A program made the translations under genes and the position numbers. Shown one piece after another: positions 52,792-61,892 of a DNA stretch of 64,000 nucleotides. The DNA is from Maccoyibacter sp900556645 (GTDB lineage: Bacteria; Bacillota; Clostridia; Lachnospirales; Lachnospiraceae): NCBI GenBank assembly GCA_958349535.1, contig CATWDJ010000004.1, positions 1 to 64,000 on the forward strand, read 5' to 3'. Below the pieces are notes generated by a model. It saw nothing but the letters and a program-made list of their open reading frames with translations, searched no databases and was not told the DNA's origin. Within the stretch, counting starts at the first letter, position 1, and every line of letters starts with the position of its first letter.

Positions 52792-53997
52792 ATGCAATTT
52801 GTCAAAACAGAGAATTTAAAACCCGGTATGCGGTTAGCCAAGCCAATCTATAACCGAATGGGTGTATTGCTTTATGACCGCAACACTCAGTTAACGCCTC
52901 AGGGAATCAACAGCATCCAAAAATTCTCATTGATTGGCATTTATATTTTGGAACCGGCAGAACCGGCTCCTCCTTTGACGAAAGAAGAAATACATTTTGA
53001 ACAGTTTCAGACTATCTATATGTTCCGCTTAAGGGATGAATTGGACAAAATTGCCGGCGGAAATCCTCCCGATAAGCTTCACGATTTGGCGGTAAATATT
53101 CTGAAAGAATATGGAAATCTTAATCACAGAATCCACTTTTCCCAGAACATTCGCAGTTCCGGGGATTTTGTATACAAACATGGACTCAGCGTTGCCATCC
53201 TCTGTGCTTTAATTTCCCATCGTATGGATTTTATCTACGAGGAACAACTGGCTCTGGTTCAGGCAGCATTGCTGTATGACAGTGGTTATCTGAATTCAGA
53301 CTTTGATTTTACGGATGAGGTATCCGATACCTCCATGGAATTTCATACACAGCTATGTGCGGCACGGGAACATGCCATTCGTCTTTTGAATCCTGAGTAT
53401 AATCCCTATCATCTGCCACAGTTAACCTTGGATGTTGTGGTTGAAATGGCTATGCCTTCCAACCACAAAAATCATCCCATGGTACAGAACCATTCCTGGC
53501 TGCCTGCCACACAGGTACTTCGTGTAGCAGACTGTTTTGACCAGATGACCGCCATGCGATACGGCTCAGAGCCATGTTCCGAAATTATGGCTATGCGGTA
53601 TCTGACAGAGTACCCTAATTTTTACACCCCTGCTGCGGTAACTGCTTTGGGAGAATCCATCCACATTCTTCCCCAAGGTGCCTGCATTGATTTGTCCACC
53701 GGAGAAAAGGGCATGGTTTTAGAGAGCAATCCAGAAAATTATATGGAACCTTTGATTCTGAAATTTTCTGATAATGAAATTTATGATTTGAGTGATCCTG
53801 AAATCAACAGAACACTTCAAGTACAGGATATTATGAAAACCATGGATAACCGCATTTCCATTGATGCGGAGACTTTAAAGCATTTTCAGGCAGACGAACA
53901 TATCGTTGCTGTAGCAAACCGCTTCCGCCAAATCAAAACAAAAGCGGCACAGTCTCTCCGGGCAGTAACCAAAACCTTACACAAAAAACCTCAATAA
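52792..53997 (+). CDS. Degenerate HD-GYP-like protein
   Basis: A 401-residue cytosolic protein. The first 60 residues (VKTENLKPGMRLAKPIYNRMGVLLYDRNTQLT) are the small domain that often precedes HD-GYP domains. The following helical part has the HD-GYP layout, but its key residues are changed: YKHGLSVAIL retains one His, the HDIGK box reads LLYDSGYL (Tyr-Asp instead of His-Asp), and no GYP motif is seen. It is therefore probably not a cyclic-di-GMP phosphodiesterase but could still bind a nucleotide or partner. GGAGGGG lies before the ATG at 52792. It stands alone, followed by a terminator shared with carB. Confidence 0.75.
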   Translation: MQFVKTENLKPGMRLAKPIYNRMGVLLYDRNTQLTPQGINSIQKFSLIGIYILEPAEPAPPLTKEEIHFEQFQTIYMFRLRDELDKIAGGNPPDKLHDLAVNILKEYGNLNHRIHFSQNIRSSGDFVYKHGLSVAILCALISHRMDFIYEEQLALVQAALLYDSGYLNSDFDFTDEVSDTSMEFHTQLCAAREHAIRLLNPEYNPYHLPQLTLDVVVEMAMPSNHKNHPMVQNHSWLPATQVLRVADCFDQMTAMRYGSEPCSEIMAMRYLTEYPNFYTPAAVTALGESIHILPQGACIDLSTGEKGMVLESNPENYMEPLILKFSDNEIYDLSDPEINRTLQVQDIMKTMDNRISIDAETLKHFQADEHIVAVANRFRQIKTKAAQSLRAVTKTLHKKPQ

Positions 53998-54009
53998 GAA
54001 CAAAAATAA

Positions 54010-54052
54010 GGATGTCCCAAAGTCTGAAAACGACTTAGAGACATCCTTTTTT
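54010..54052. terminator. Bidirectional terminator between the HD-GYP-like gene and carB
   Basis: Arms GGATGTC (54010-54016) and GACATCC (54040-54046), extended by AAGTC/GACTT inside, with T6 on the plus strand and an A/T-rich tail on the minus strand. It serves both convergent genes. Confidence 0.85.
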
Positions 54053-54072
54053 ATTTCATTATAATTTATCCT

Positions 54073-57000
54073 TTAAATATTCTTCACCGTGGCAACGTCC
54101 ACAAGGGTCATCTCATCACTGGCATTTTCCAAACTGAGAGCAAGGGCATTTGCCGTATCCATAGATGTGAGACAATGCACTCCGGTTTCAATGGCATTTC
54201 TGCGGATTAAGAAACCATCTCTGCTCTTATCCCTTCCCTGCGTCGGGGTATCAATAACAAGGTCTATCTTATGTCCCAAAATCAAATCCATAACATTCGG
54301 AGACTCCTGTGAAATCTTGTTTACCCGAAGGGCATTCACGCCTTTTTCCTGTAAAAACTTCGCCGTACTTCTGGTGGCATAAATCTTATATCCCAACGCT
54401 TCAAAACGTTTCGCAACCTCTGCCGCCTCCGGCTTATCTGCATCTTTAACAGTCATAATCATCTGTTTATACTTCGGCAGCACAATACCAGCTCCCAAGA
54501 AGGCTTTGTAAAGTGCTTCATTAAAGGTCTTGGCAATTCCCAAACATTCTCCGGTGGATTTCATCTCCGGTCCTAAGCTAATTTCCGCTCCTCTCAGCTT
54601 CTCAAAGGAGAATACCGGCATTTTGATGGCGATATAGTCTGCCTCCGGTGCCAGTCCCGTAGGATAGCCCATTCCCTTTAAGGTATTTCCGATGATAACC
54701 TTTGTGGCAAGGTCTACAATCGGAATTCCCGTTACCTTGCTGATATAAGGTACGGTTCTGGAGGAACGAGGATTTACCTCAATCACATATACCTGACCGT
54801 CCATTACGATAAACTGGATGTTAATCAGACCGATAACATGGAGTGCCTTTGCCAGACGTTTTGTATACTCCACAATGGTCTCTTTGATTTCATCGCTGAT
54901 GGTCGGTGCCGGATAAACGGAGATACTGTCTCCCGAATGGACACCGGTACGCTCGATATGTTCCATAATGCCCGGAATCAAAATATCCGTGCCGTCGCAC
55001 ACCGCATCTACCTCAATCTCTTTTCCCTGTAAATATTTATCTACCAGAATCGGATGATCCTGTGCATAGCGGTTGATAACCGCCATAAACTCTTCGATTT
55101 CTTCGTCATTTAAGGCAATCTGCATGCCCTGTCCGCCCAGCACGTAGGATGGACGCACTAATACCGGATAGCCCAGACGGTTGGCTACTTCCTTTGCCTC
55201 CTCTGCGGTAAATACTGTTCCACCCGCAGCTCTCGGAATACCTGTTTCTTCCAGAATCTTATCAAACAGCTCTCTATCCTCTGCAGCATCTACATCCTCT
55301 GCCTTGGTTCCCAGAATCGGAACCCCCATCTTCATCAGGCTTTCCGTCAGTTTGATGGCTGTCTGTCCGCCGAACTGTACCACTGCTCCGTCCGGTTTCT
55401 CCAGACGTACAATGTTCTCCACATCTTCCGGTGTCAATGGCTCAAAATAAAGCTTATCTGCAATATCAAAGTCTGTGGACACAGTCTCCGGGTTATTATT
55501 TACAATGATAGTCTCGTAGCCTTCTTTAGAAAATGCCCATGTACTGTGAACAGAACAATAGTCAAATTCGATACCCTGTCCGATTCGGATTGGACCGGAA
55601 CCCAATACCAGCACCTTTTTCTCCGGGTGGGTCTCGGCTGCCTCATTGACACTTCCGAAACAGGAATAGTAATACGGTGTACTTGCCTCAAACTCTGCCG
55701 CACAGGTGTCTACCATCTTAAAGGCCGCCACAATATCGTTGGCATATCGCATATCTCGGATTTCTTCTTCGGTCTTTCCGGTCAAATCTGCAATGACATT
55801 GTCCGGGAACTCGATACGTTTTGCTTCTTTCAATAAATCCACGGTCAGTTCTTCGCTTCGCAGCCGTTCTTCCATCTCCACCAAAATGGCAATCTTATCG
55901 ATAAACCAAGGGTCAATCATGGTGATATCGTGAATTTCATCATAGGAGATTCCCTTGCGGAGTGCCTCTGCAATGACCCAGATTCTCCGGTCATCTACTA
56001 TCTGAAGCTGTTCTAACAGCTCTTCCTTGCTAAGTGCCGTAAAATCATAGGACATCATGGAATCCACATGCTGCTCCAGAGAACGGATAGCCTTCATCAA
56101 AGCTCCCTCGAAATTGGTACAGATACTCATAACCTCGCCCGTTGCCTTCATCTGGGTGGTTAAAGTTCTCTTAGCTGTAATGAACTTATCAAAAGGAAGT
56201 CTCGGAATCTTAACTACGCAATAGTCTAACATCGGCTCAAAGCTGGCGTAGGTCTTTCCGGTAATGGCATTTTTGATTTCATCCAAAGTATATCCCAACG
56301 CAATCTTTGCCGCCACCTTTGCAATCGGATATCCGGTTGCCTTAGAAGCCAAAGCGGAAGAACGGGATACACGAGGATTTACCTCGATGACACAGTATTC
56401 AAAAGTCTCCGGATGTAAGGCGTACTGCACGTTACATCCTCCGGTAATGTTTAATTCAGATATAATATTTAACGCAGAGGTACGGAGCATCTGGTACTCC
56501 TTGTCTCCCAGAGTCTGGGATGGTGCCACTACGATAGAGTCTCCGGTATGAACACCTACCGGGTCAATATTTTCCATATTACATACGGTGATACAGTTGC
56601 CGTTGGCATCCCGCATTACCTCGTACTCAATTTCCTTCCAGCCGGCAATACAACGCTCTACCAGAACCTCGCCTACACGGCTGAGTCTCAGACCGTTGGA
56701 AAGAATGTCAATCAGCTCTGTCTCATTATGGGCAATGCCGCCGCCGCTTCCACCTAAGGTATACGCCGGGCGAAGTACCACCGGATAGCCGATGGTATTG
56801 GTAAATGCAATTCCGTCTTCCACGTTGTGTACCACTAAGGATGGGGCACACGGCTCCCCGATTTTCTCCATGGTCTCTTTGAAAGCCTGACGATCCTCTG
56901 CCTTAAAAATGGTCTCCGCCGTAGTACCAATCAGCTTTACACCATGCTCCTCTAAAAATCCGGACTCCGCCAGCTCCATACCAAGGTTTAAGCCTGCCTG

Positions 57001-57276
57001 TCCTCCCAGAGTCGGAAGCACGCTGTCCGGTTTTTCTTTTATAATAATCTGCTCTAATACCTTTGCAGTCAGCGGTTCGATATAAACCTCGTCTGCAATC
57101 TCTTTATCGGTCATGATGGTTGCCGGATTGGAGTTTACCAGTACAACCTCAATTCCTTCTTCTTTCAGGGAACGACAAGCCTGTGTTCCCGCATAATCAA
57201 ACTCGGCTGCCTGTCCGATAACAATAGGACCGGAACCGATAACTAATACTTTTTTAATATCCTGATTCTTTGGCAT
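54073..57276 (-). CDS. carB: Carbamoyl-phosphate synthase, large subunit
   Basis: A 1067-residue enzyme making carbamoyl phosphate from bicarbonate, glutamine-derived ammonia and ATP. It has the duplicated ATP-grasp halves: VLVIGSGPIVIGQAAEFDYAGTQA at the start and VLVLGSGPIRIGQGIEFDYCSVH in the second half, each with a metal-binding EVNPRVSRSSALASKATGYP or EVNPRSSRTVPYISKVTG block. The C-terminal MGS-like allosteric domain (about 930-1067, where UMP and ornithine act in E. coli) is present. Its start shares one base with the carA stop. Length is normal. It feeds both pyrimidine and arginine synthesis. Confidence 0.98.
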   Translation of the reverse strand: MPKNQDIKKVLVIGSGPIVIGQAAEFDYAGTQACRSLKEEGIEVVLVNSNPATIMTDKEIADEVYIEPLTAKVLEQIIIKEKPDSVLPTLGGQAGLNLGMELAESGFLEEHGVKLIGTTAETIFKAEDRQAFKETMEKIGEPCAPSLVVHNVEDGIAFTNTIGYPVVLRPAYTLGGSGGGIAHNETELIDILSNGLRLSRVGEVLVERCIAGWKEIEYEVMRDANGNCITVCNMENIDPVGVHTGDSIVVAPSQTLGDKEYQMLRTSALNIISELNITGGCNVQYALHPETFEYCVIEVNPRVSRSSALASKATGYPIAKVAAKIALGYTLDEIKNAITGKTYASFEPMLDYCVVKIPRLPFDKFITAKRTLTTQMKATGEVMSICTNFEGALMKAIRSLEQHVDSMMSYDFTALSKEELLEQLQIVDDRRIWVIAEALRKGISYDEIHDITMIDPWFIDKIAILVEMEERLRSEELTVDLLKEAKRIEFPDNVIADLTGKTEEEIRDMRYANDIVAAFKMVDTCAAEFEASTPYYYSCFGSVNEAAETHPEKKVLVLGSGPIRIGQGIEFDYCSVHSTWAFSKEGYETIIVNNNPETVSTDFDIADKLYFEPLTPEDVENIVRLEKPDGAVVQFGGQTAIKLTESLMKMGVPILGTKAEDVDAAEDRELFDKILEETGIPRAAGGTVFTAEEAKEVANRLGYPVLVRPSYVLGGQGMQIALNDEEIEEFMAVINRYAQDHPILVDKYLQGKEIEVDAVCDGTDILIPGIMEHIERTGVHSGDSISVYPAPTISDEIKETIVEYTKRLAKALHVIGLINIQFIVMDGQVYVIEVNPRSSRTVPYISKVTGIPIVDLATKVIIGNTLKGMGYPTGLAPEADYIAIKMPVFSFEKLRGAEISLGPEMKSTGECLGIAKTFNEALYKAFLGAGIVLPKYKQMIMTVKDADKPEAAEVAKRFEALGYKIYATRSTAKFLQEKGVNALRVNKISQESPNVMDLILGHKIDLVIDTPTQGRDKSRDGFLIRRNAIETGVHCLTSMDTANALALSLENASDEMTLVDVATVKNI

Positions 57277-58346
57277 TACTGGTTCCCTCCCATCATTGTA
57301 ATAAATCTGTCAAACAAATAGGCACTATCCTGTGGTCCCGGACACGCCTCCGGGTGAAACTGTACGGTAAAGATATTCTTTCCTACATATTTCAGTCCCT
57401 CGTTGGTTCCGTCATTAACATTGGTAAATGCCGGAACTGCCACTTTTTCATCAAGAGCCTTGGCATCCACCGCATATCCATGGTTCTGAGAAGAGATATA
57501 GACTCTTCCTGTTGCTAAATCTTTTACCGGATGATTGCCTCCCCGGTGTCCGTATTTTAATTTGTAGGTATCCGCTCCCGTTGCCAATGCCATCAGCTGA
57601 TGACCCAGACAGATGGCAAAAATCGGCACCTCCGATTCATAAAGCTTCTTGATTTCTGCAATAATACTCTCACATTCCTTCGGGTCTCCCGGTCCGTTGC
57701 TGAGCATAATTCCGTCCGGTTTCGTATCCAGAATCTCTTGAGCTGTGGTGTGTGCCGGATAAATGGTTACTTCACAGCCTCTCTCATTCAGAGATTTTGC
57801 AATGTTATTCTTGGCTCCCAAATCCAAAAGAGCAACCTTTTTTCCTTTTCCTTTTAATATCTTCGGCTCTTTACAGGTTACCTTGTCCACCACATTTCCA
57901 GTGCGGTAAGCTTTCAGCTTCGGAAGGATTTCTTCTATATTATAATTCTCATCTGTGGTAATCATGCCATTCATGGTTCCCTTATCCCGGAGAGTCTTTG
58001 TAAGTGCTCTGGTATCTACTCCGGCAATTCCCGGAATATCATGCTCCGTCAGGAAATCCTGTATGGTTCCCTCACATCTGAAGTTACTCGGCATTCTGGA
58101 TAATTCCCGTACGATATATCCGTCTACCCAAGGTCTCTCCGACTCCATATCCGGCGTGATACCGTAATTTCCAATCAACGGATATGTCATGACCACCGCC
58201 TGACCTGCATAGGATGGGTCTGTCAAAACCTCAAGATAGCCTGTCATAGAAGTGTTGAACACAATTTCGCTGATGACTTCTTTTTTGGAGCCGATGCTGG
58301 TTCCCTCAAACACCGTTCCATCTTCCAATATGAGAAATGCTTTCAT
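57276..58346 (-). CDS. carA: Carbamoyl-phosphate synthase, small (glutaminase) subunit
   Basis: A 356-residue amidotransferase subunit delivering ammonia to CarB. The N-terminal CarA domain opens with AFLILEDGTVFEGTSIG; the class I glutamine amidotransferase domain has LSNGPGDPKE, the nucleophile Cys in FAICLGHQLMALA, and the catalytic His/Glu in VQFHPEACPGPQD. It is coupled to carB. A promoter lies at 58469-58497, and its roughly 115-base leader is A/T-rich. I saw no convincing PyrR-type anti-antiterminator there. Confidence 0.97.
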   Translation of the reverse strand: MKAFLILEDGTVFEGTSIGSKKEVISEIVFNTSMTGYLEVLTDPSYAGQAVVMTYPLIGNYGITPDMESERPWVDGYIVRELSRMPSNFRCEGTIQDFLTEHDIPGIAGVDTRALTKTLRDKGTMNGMITTDENYNIEEILPKLKAYRTGNVVDKVTCKEPKILKGKGKKVALLDLGAKNNIAKSLNERGCEVTIYPAHTTAQEILDTKPDGIMLSNGPGDPKECESIIAEIKKLYESEVPIFAICLGHQLMALATGADTYKLKYGHRGGNHPVKDLATGRVYISSQNHGYAVDAKALDEKVAVPAFTNVNDGTNEGLKYVGKNIFTVQFHPEACPGPQDSAYLFDRFITMMGGNQ

Positions 58347-58468
58347 ATATTACCTTGCCCTTTCTGTATGAGTCTTTATCTAATTTTTTACAAAAAAAAA
58401 GAGGGAATCTTTTTTTCTGTAAGGTTGCTACCATATTCATAAACACCTAATATGCCTAAATTGTAAAA

Positions 58469-58497
58469 ATTTTATCATACCCGCTGTTTTTTTTCAA
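58469..58497 (-). promoter_or_regulatory. Promoter of carAB
   Basis: Minus-strand TTGAAA and TAAAAT (TATGA just before it) are 17 bases apart. The stretch of T residues after it (58389-58415 region) forms only a weak A:U hairpin. Confidence 0.65.
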
Positions 58498-58530
58498 CCT
58501 TATTTTTCGGTTTCCCTCTAATTTATTTTT

Positions 58531-59739
58531 TTAATCCTTCTTTTCTATGGCAAAGATTTCATCCAACAGCATATTTGCCGCCGCTTCCTTACTCATCAAC
58601 GGAAGCTCCTGTATATCCTCTTTGGTAATCAAGGTAAGGATGTTGGTATCCGTCCCGAATCCCGCTCCCTTTTCCTTCAAATTGTTGGCTGCAATCATGT
58701 CCACATTTTTCTTTTCTAATTTTTTTCTGGAGTTTTCCAGCATATTTTGGGTTTCCATGGAAAAACCACACAAAAATGCCCGAATCTTTCCATTCTTCTT
58801 TTCCTCTCCCAATTTCCCTAAAATATCCTGGGTTCTCTCCAGCGAAATACTGCTGCTGCCTTCCTGCTTCTTTATCTTATCCTCTGCAATCTCTGCCGGA
58901 CGATAATCCGCAACTGCTGCCGCCTTCACAATGGCGTCCTGCTGTGATGCCCGCTCCATAACCGCTTCATACATCTGTTCCGCATTGGTTACCGACACCA
59001 CATCCACAAACATTGGCGGTTCCTCCGTTGTAGGACCTGTCACCAGTGTCACTTCCGCTCCCCGTAGCATTGCCCGCTTTGCAATGGCATAACCCATTTT
59101 TCCAGTGGAATGATTGCTGATATAACGCACCGGATCAATGGCTTCTCTGGTAGGTCCCGCTGTTATCAGCACTTTCTTACCCTGTAAATCTTTTTCACAT
59201 GCCAGTTCCCGTAAAACGTATTCTACCAACACCTCTTCCGACGGAAGCTTCCCATCACCCATATCGCCGTTTGCCAGCATTCCATGTACCGACGGGATGA
59301 TTTCATAGCCGAAATGTTCCAGCTTCTTGATATTCTCCTGTACAATAGGATTGTGATACATATTGTGGTTCATTGCCGGAGCAATCAGGGTTTTACAGGT
59401 ACACGCCATCACCGTGGTAGTCAGCATGTCGTCTGCAATTCCCCCTGCAATTTTGCCAATGACATTTGCCGTAGCCGGAGCAATCAGCACTAAGTCTGCC
59501 TGCTTTGCCACCGCCACATGCTCTACGGAAAATGTGAAATTACGGTCGAAGGTGTCTATCAGGCATTTATTTCCGGTCAGCGTTTCAAAAGTCGTAGCTG
59601 TGATGAAATTTTGTGCATTGGCGGTCATAAGGACCTCCACATTGCAATGCATTTTCTTTAACATTCTTGCCACATTAGGCATTTTATAGGCGGCAATTCC
59701 TCCGCTGACACCCAACACAACTGTTTTTCCCTGCAACAT
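58531..59739 (-). CDS. coaBC: Bifunctional phosphopantothenoylcysteine decarboxylase/synthetase
   Basis: A 402-residue CoA-synthesis enzyme. The FMN-binding CoaC half holds GVSGGIAAYK, the catalytic His74 in SVEHVAVAKQAD, and the PAMN motif at 121-124. The CoaB ligase half begins near KVLITAGPTREAIDPVRYISNHSTGKMGYAIA, with the nucleotide loop at AAVADYRP. Unexpectedly, the substrate-lid loop reads GMLANGDMGDGK, with Asn157 where characterised enzymes have the Cys (Cys158 in E. coli Dfp) needed to finish the decarboxylation. The codon is AAC, not a one-base miscall for TGC. It ends the panG-B-C-D-coaBC operon. Confidence 0.93.
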   Translation of the reverse strand: MLQGKTVVLGVSGGIAAYKMPNVARMLKKMHCNVEVLMTANAQNFITATTFETLTGNKCLIDTFDRNFTFSVEHVAVAKQADLVLIAPATANVIGKIAGGIADDMLTTTVMACTCKTLIAPAMNHNMYHNPIVQENIKKLEHFGYEIIPSVHGMLANGDMGDGKLPSEEVLVEYVLRELACEKDLQGKKVLITAGPTREAIDPVRYISNHSTGKMGYAIAKRAMLRGAEVTLVTGPTTEEPPMFVDVVSVTNAEQMYEAVMERASQQDAIVKAAAVADYRPAEIAEDKIKKQEGSSSISLERTQDILGKLGEEKKNGKIRAFLCGFSMETQNMLENSRKKLEKKNVDMIAANNLKEKGAGFGTDTNILTLITKEDIQELPLMSKEAAANMLLDEIFAIEKKD

Positions 59740-59779
59740 AATATTCCTCCATCTTGCTCTATGGGCTTTTCCGGCTTAT

Positions 59780-60166
59780 CTAGCCGGAAATCTGTCCATG
59801 CTTTTCATAGGTGGTCACTTTAGAGATACTATTCTTTTCATCCACAAAAACCACCGACGGATGATAAGCCTCTGCCTCCTCCGGTGTCATCTGTGCATAT
59901 GCCATAATGATAATATGGTCTCCTACCTGCACCTGTCTGGCTGCCGCACCATTGAGACAAATCATTCCGCTTCCCGGCTCTCCGGCAATGGTATAGGTCT
60001 CAAAGCGGTTGCCGTTTTCGATGTCCACAATCTGCACATTTTCGTATTCCAAAATTCCCGCAGCCTCCATCAGCTCAGGATCCACCGTAATACTGCCCAC
60101 ATAGTTCAGCTCTGCCTGCTGTACCACTGCACGATGGATTTTTCCCTTTAACATTTTTAAATACAT
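59780..60166 (-). CDS. panD: Aspartate 1-decarboxylase precursor
   Basis: A 128-residue pyruvoyl enzyme making beta-alanine from aspartate. The self-cleavage site Gly24-Ser25 lies in NYVGSITVDP, and KGKIHRAVV and NGAAARQVQVGDHIIIMAYA fit the double-psi barrel. It gives an N-terminal beta chain and a C-terminal alpha chain with the pyruvoyl group. GAGAAAAAAT-type spacing precedes the ATG, 8 bases after the panC stop. It provides the beta-alanine used by PanC in the same operon. Confidence 0.96.
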   Translation of the reverse strand: MYLKMLKGKIHRAVVQQAELNYVGSITVDPELMEAAGILEYENVQIVDIENGNRFETYTIAGEPGSGMICLNGAAARQVQVGDHIIIMAYAQMTPEEAEAYHPSVVFVDEKNSISKVTTYEKHGQISG

Positions 60167-60174
60167 TTTTTCTC

Positions 60175-61014
60175 CTATCTGCTGAAATTATCAATCAGTC
60201 TTGTGTTACCAATATAAACAGCCATAGCGGTCAATACTTTGTTTTCTATCTTCTGAACACTCTCTAAGCTGTCAGCGTCCACGATTTCCACATAGTCAAT
60301 TCTGGCTAACGGTTCTTTTTCGATATGCTCCACCATGGCTTTGCGGATTTTTACTGCATCCGTCTCGCCGGATTCCATCATATCTTTTCCCAGCTTCAAT
60401 GCCTGACTTAACACCAGTGCTGCTTTCCGCTCTTCGATATTGAGATAAGTATTTCTGGAGCTTAACGCCAAGCCGTCCGGCTCTCTTACAATCGGACAGC
60501 CTACGATTTCAATATCAAAATTCAAATCCCGTACCATACGCCGGATAACTGCTAACTGCTGTGCATCCTTTTGTCCGAAATAAGCCCGATCCGGTGCCAC
60601 GATATTGAACAATTTACTTACCACACTGCACACCCCGGAAAAATGAATCGGACGGGTCTTTCCACAAAGTACATCCGTCAATTTATTCATATCCACAAAA
60701 GTACAGTAATCCGGTGCATACATCTCCTCCGGTGACGGATGAAAAATCAATGCGGCTCCTGCCTCCTCACAGAGCTTAGAATCCCGCTCTATATCTCTCG
60801 GGTAGCTGCCCAAATCCTCATTTTCCCCAAACTGGGTCGGGTTTACAAAATCGCTGACCACCACCCGGTCATTCTCCTTTACTGCACGGTCAATCAGGCT
60901 CTTATGACCGTCGTGGAGGTATCCCATCGTCGGCACTAGTCCCACGGTAAGACCCTCTTTTTTCCACTGCTTTACACGGCTGCGTACTTCTTCTGCCGTT
61001 GTTACTAACTCCAT
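60175..61014 (-). CDS. panC: Pantothenate synthetase
   Basis: A 279-residue ligase joining pantoate and beta-alanine with ATP. VPTMGYLHDGHKSLI carries the HIGH-like motif, FGQKDAQQLAVIRRMV the pantoate-binding region, and LALSSRNTYL the KMSKS-like loop. Length and motifs are normal. It is 37 bases downstream of panB. Confidence 0.97.
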   Translation of the reverse strand: MELVTTAEEVRSRVKQWKKEGLTVGLVPTMGYLHDGHKSLIDRAVKENDRVVVSDFVNPTQFGENEDLGSYPRDIERDSKLCEEAGAALIFHPSPEEMYAPDYCTFVDMNKLTDVLCGKTRPIHFSGVCSVVSKLFNIVAPDRAYFGQKDAQQLAVIRRMVRDLNFDIEIVGCPIVREPDGLALSSRNTYLNIEERKAALVLSQALKLGKDMMESGETDAVKIRKAMVEHIEKEPLARIDYVEIVDADSLESVQKIENKVLTAMAVYIGNTRLIDNFSR

Positions 61015-61051
61015 CTTGCTCCTCCTTCAAACAAATCTCTTTCCCACACTT

Positions 61052-61879
61052 TTAATATAACTTTTCCAGCATTTCGTCTCTGATGGCAAAGGTATGCTCC
61101 TGTGCCGGAAATGCTCCTGTTTCTACTTCCTCTATATATTTTGCAAAGGCTTCTTTCATCAAATCTCCGATTGGTGCAAACTGTTTCACAAACTTTGGCT
61201 TGAAATCTCCGAACATTGCCAGCATATCCTGATATACCAGCACCTGTCCGTCACAGCCTGCTCCTGCTCCGATTCCAATGGTTGGAACCTTTACCTGTTT
61301 ACTAATCAGTTCTGCCAGTTTTGCCGGAACGCATTCCAAAACTATGACTACCGCTCCTGCCTCTTCGATGATTTTAGCGTCCTCCAACAATTTTCTCGCC
61401 GCTTCCTCGGATTTCCCCTGTACCTTAAATCCGCCAAATGCATTGAGGGACTGCGGGGTCAAGCCCAGATGACCTACCACCGGAATGGAGGCTTTTGTGA
61501 TTGCCCGAATCTGTTCTACCATCTCTCTGCCGCCTTCCAATTTTACCGCCTGTGCCCTGCCTTCCTTCATCAGCCGTCCTGCGTTATATACCGCATCATA
61601 AACAGAAGTCTGATAGGACATAAAAGGCATATCCGCCACCACAAAGGCATCTTTTGCTCCTCTGGCTACGGCTCTTGTATGATGAATCATATCCTCCATG
61701 GTAACGGAAAGGGTATCCTCATATCCCAGCATTACCATTCCCAAAGAATCTCCTACGAGAATCATGTTAATTCCTGCTTCGTCAATTAATTTTGCCATGG
61801 AATAATCATATGCGGTGAGCATGGTGATTTTTTCTCCGTTATCCTTGGCATTCTGCAATGTTACCACTGTATTCTTCAT
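61052..61879 (-). CDS. panB: 3-methyl-2-oxobutanoate hydroxymethyltransferase
   Basis: A 275-residue TIM-barrel enzyme that uses methylene-tetrahydrofolate to make ketopantoate. Motifs: TAYDYSMAKLIDEAGINMILVGDSLG (metal/substrate site), VVADMPFMSY, VKLEGG and the catalytic-Glu region VLECVP. The ATG at 61879 has GGAGG upstream; a further ATG at 61900 would overlap the preceding gene. It follows the ketopantoate reductase candidate gene and precedes panC. Confidence 0.97.
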   Translation of the reverse strand: MKNTVVTLQNAKDNGEKITMLTAYDYSMAKLIDEAGINMILVGDSLGMVMLGYEDTLSVTMEDMIHHTRAVARGAKDAFVVADMPFMSYQTSVYDAVYNAGRLMKEGRAQAVKLEGGREMVEQIRAITKASIPVVGHLGLTPQSLNAFGGFKVQGKSEEAARKLLEDAKIIEEAGAVVIVLECVPAKLAELISKQVKVPTIGIGAGAGCDGQVLVYQDMLAMFGDFKPKFVKQFAPIGDLMKEAFAKYIEEVETGAFPAQEHTFAIRDEMLEKLY

Positions 61880-61892
61880 TTTTTCCTCCAAT

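Noticed and set aside
53990..54072. Separate small gene between the HD-GYP-like gene and carB
   Set aside because: The space is filled by a bidirectional terminator; no start codon with a ribosome site.
58350..58465. PyrR attenuator in the carA leader
   Set aside because: No conserved anti-antiterminator loop is visible; the only hairpin near the T runs is a weak A:U one.
61094..61789. 231-codon plus-strand frame
   Set aside because: Antisense to panB; Cys/His/Phe-rich.
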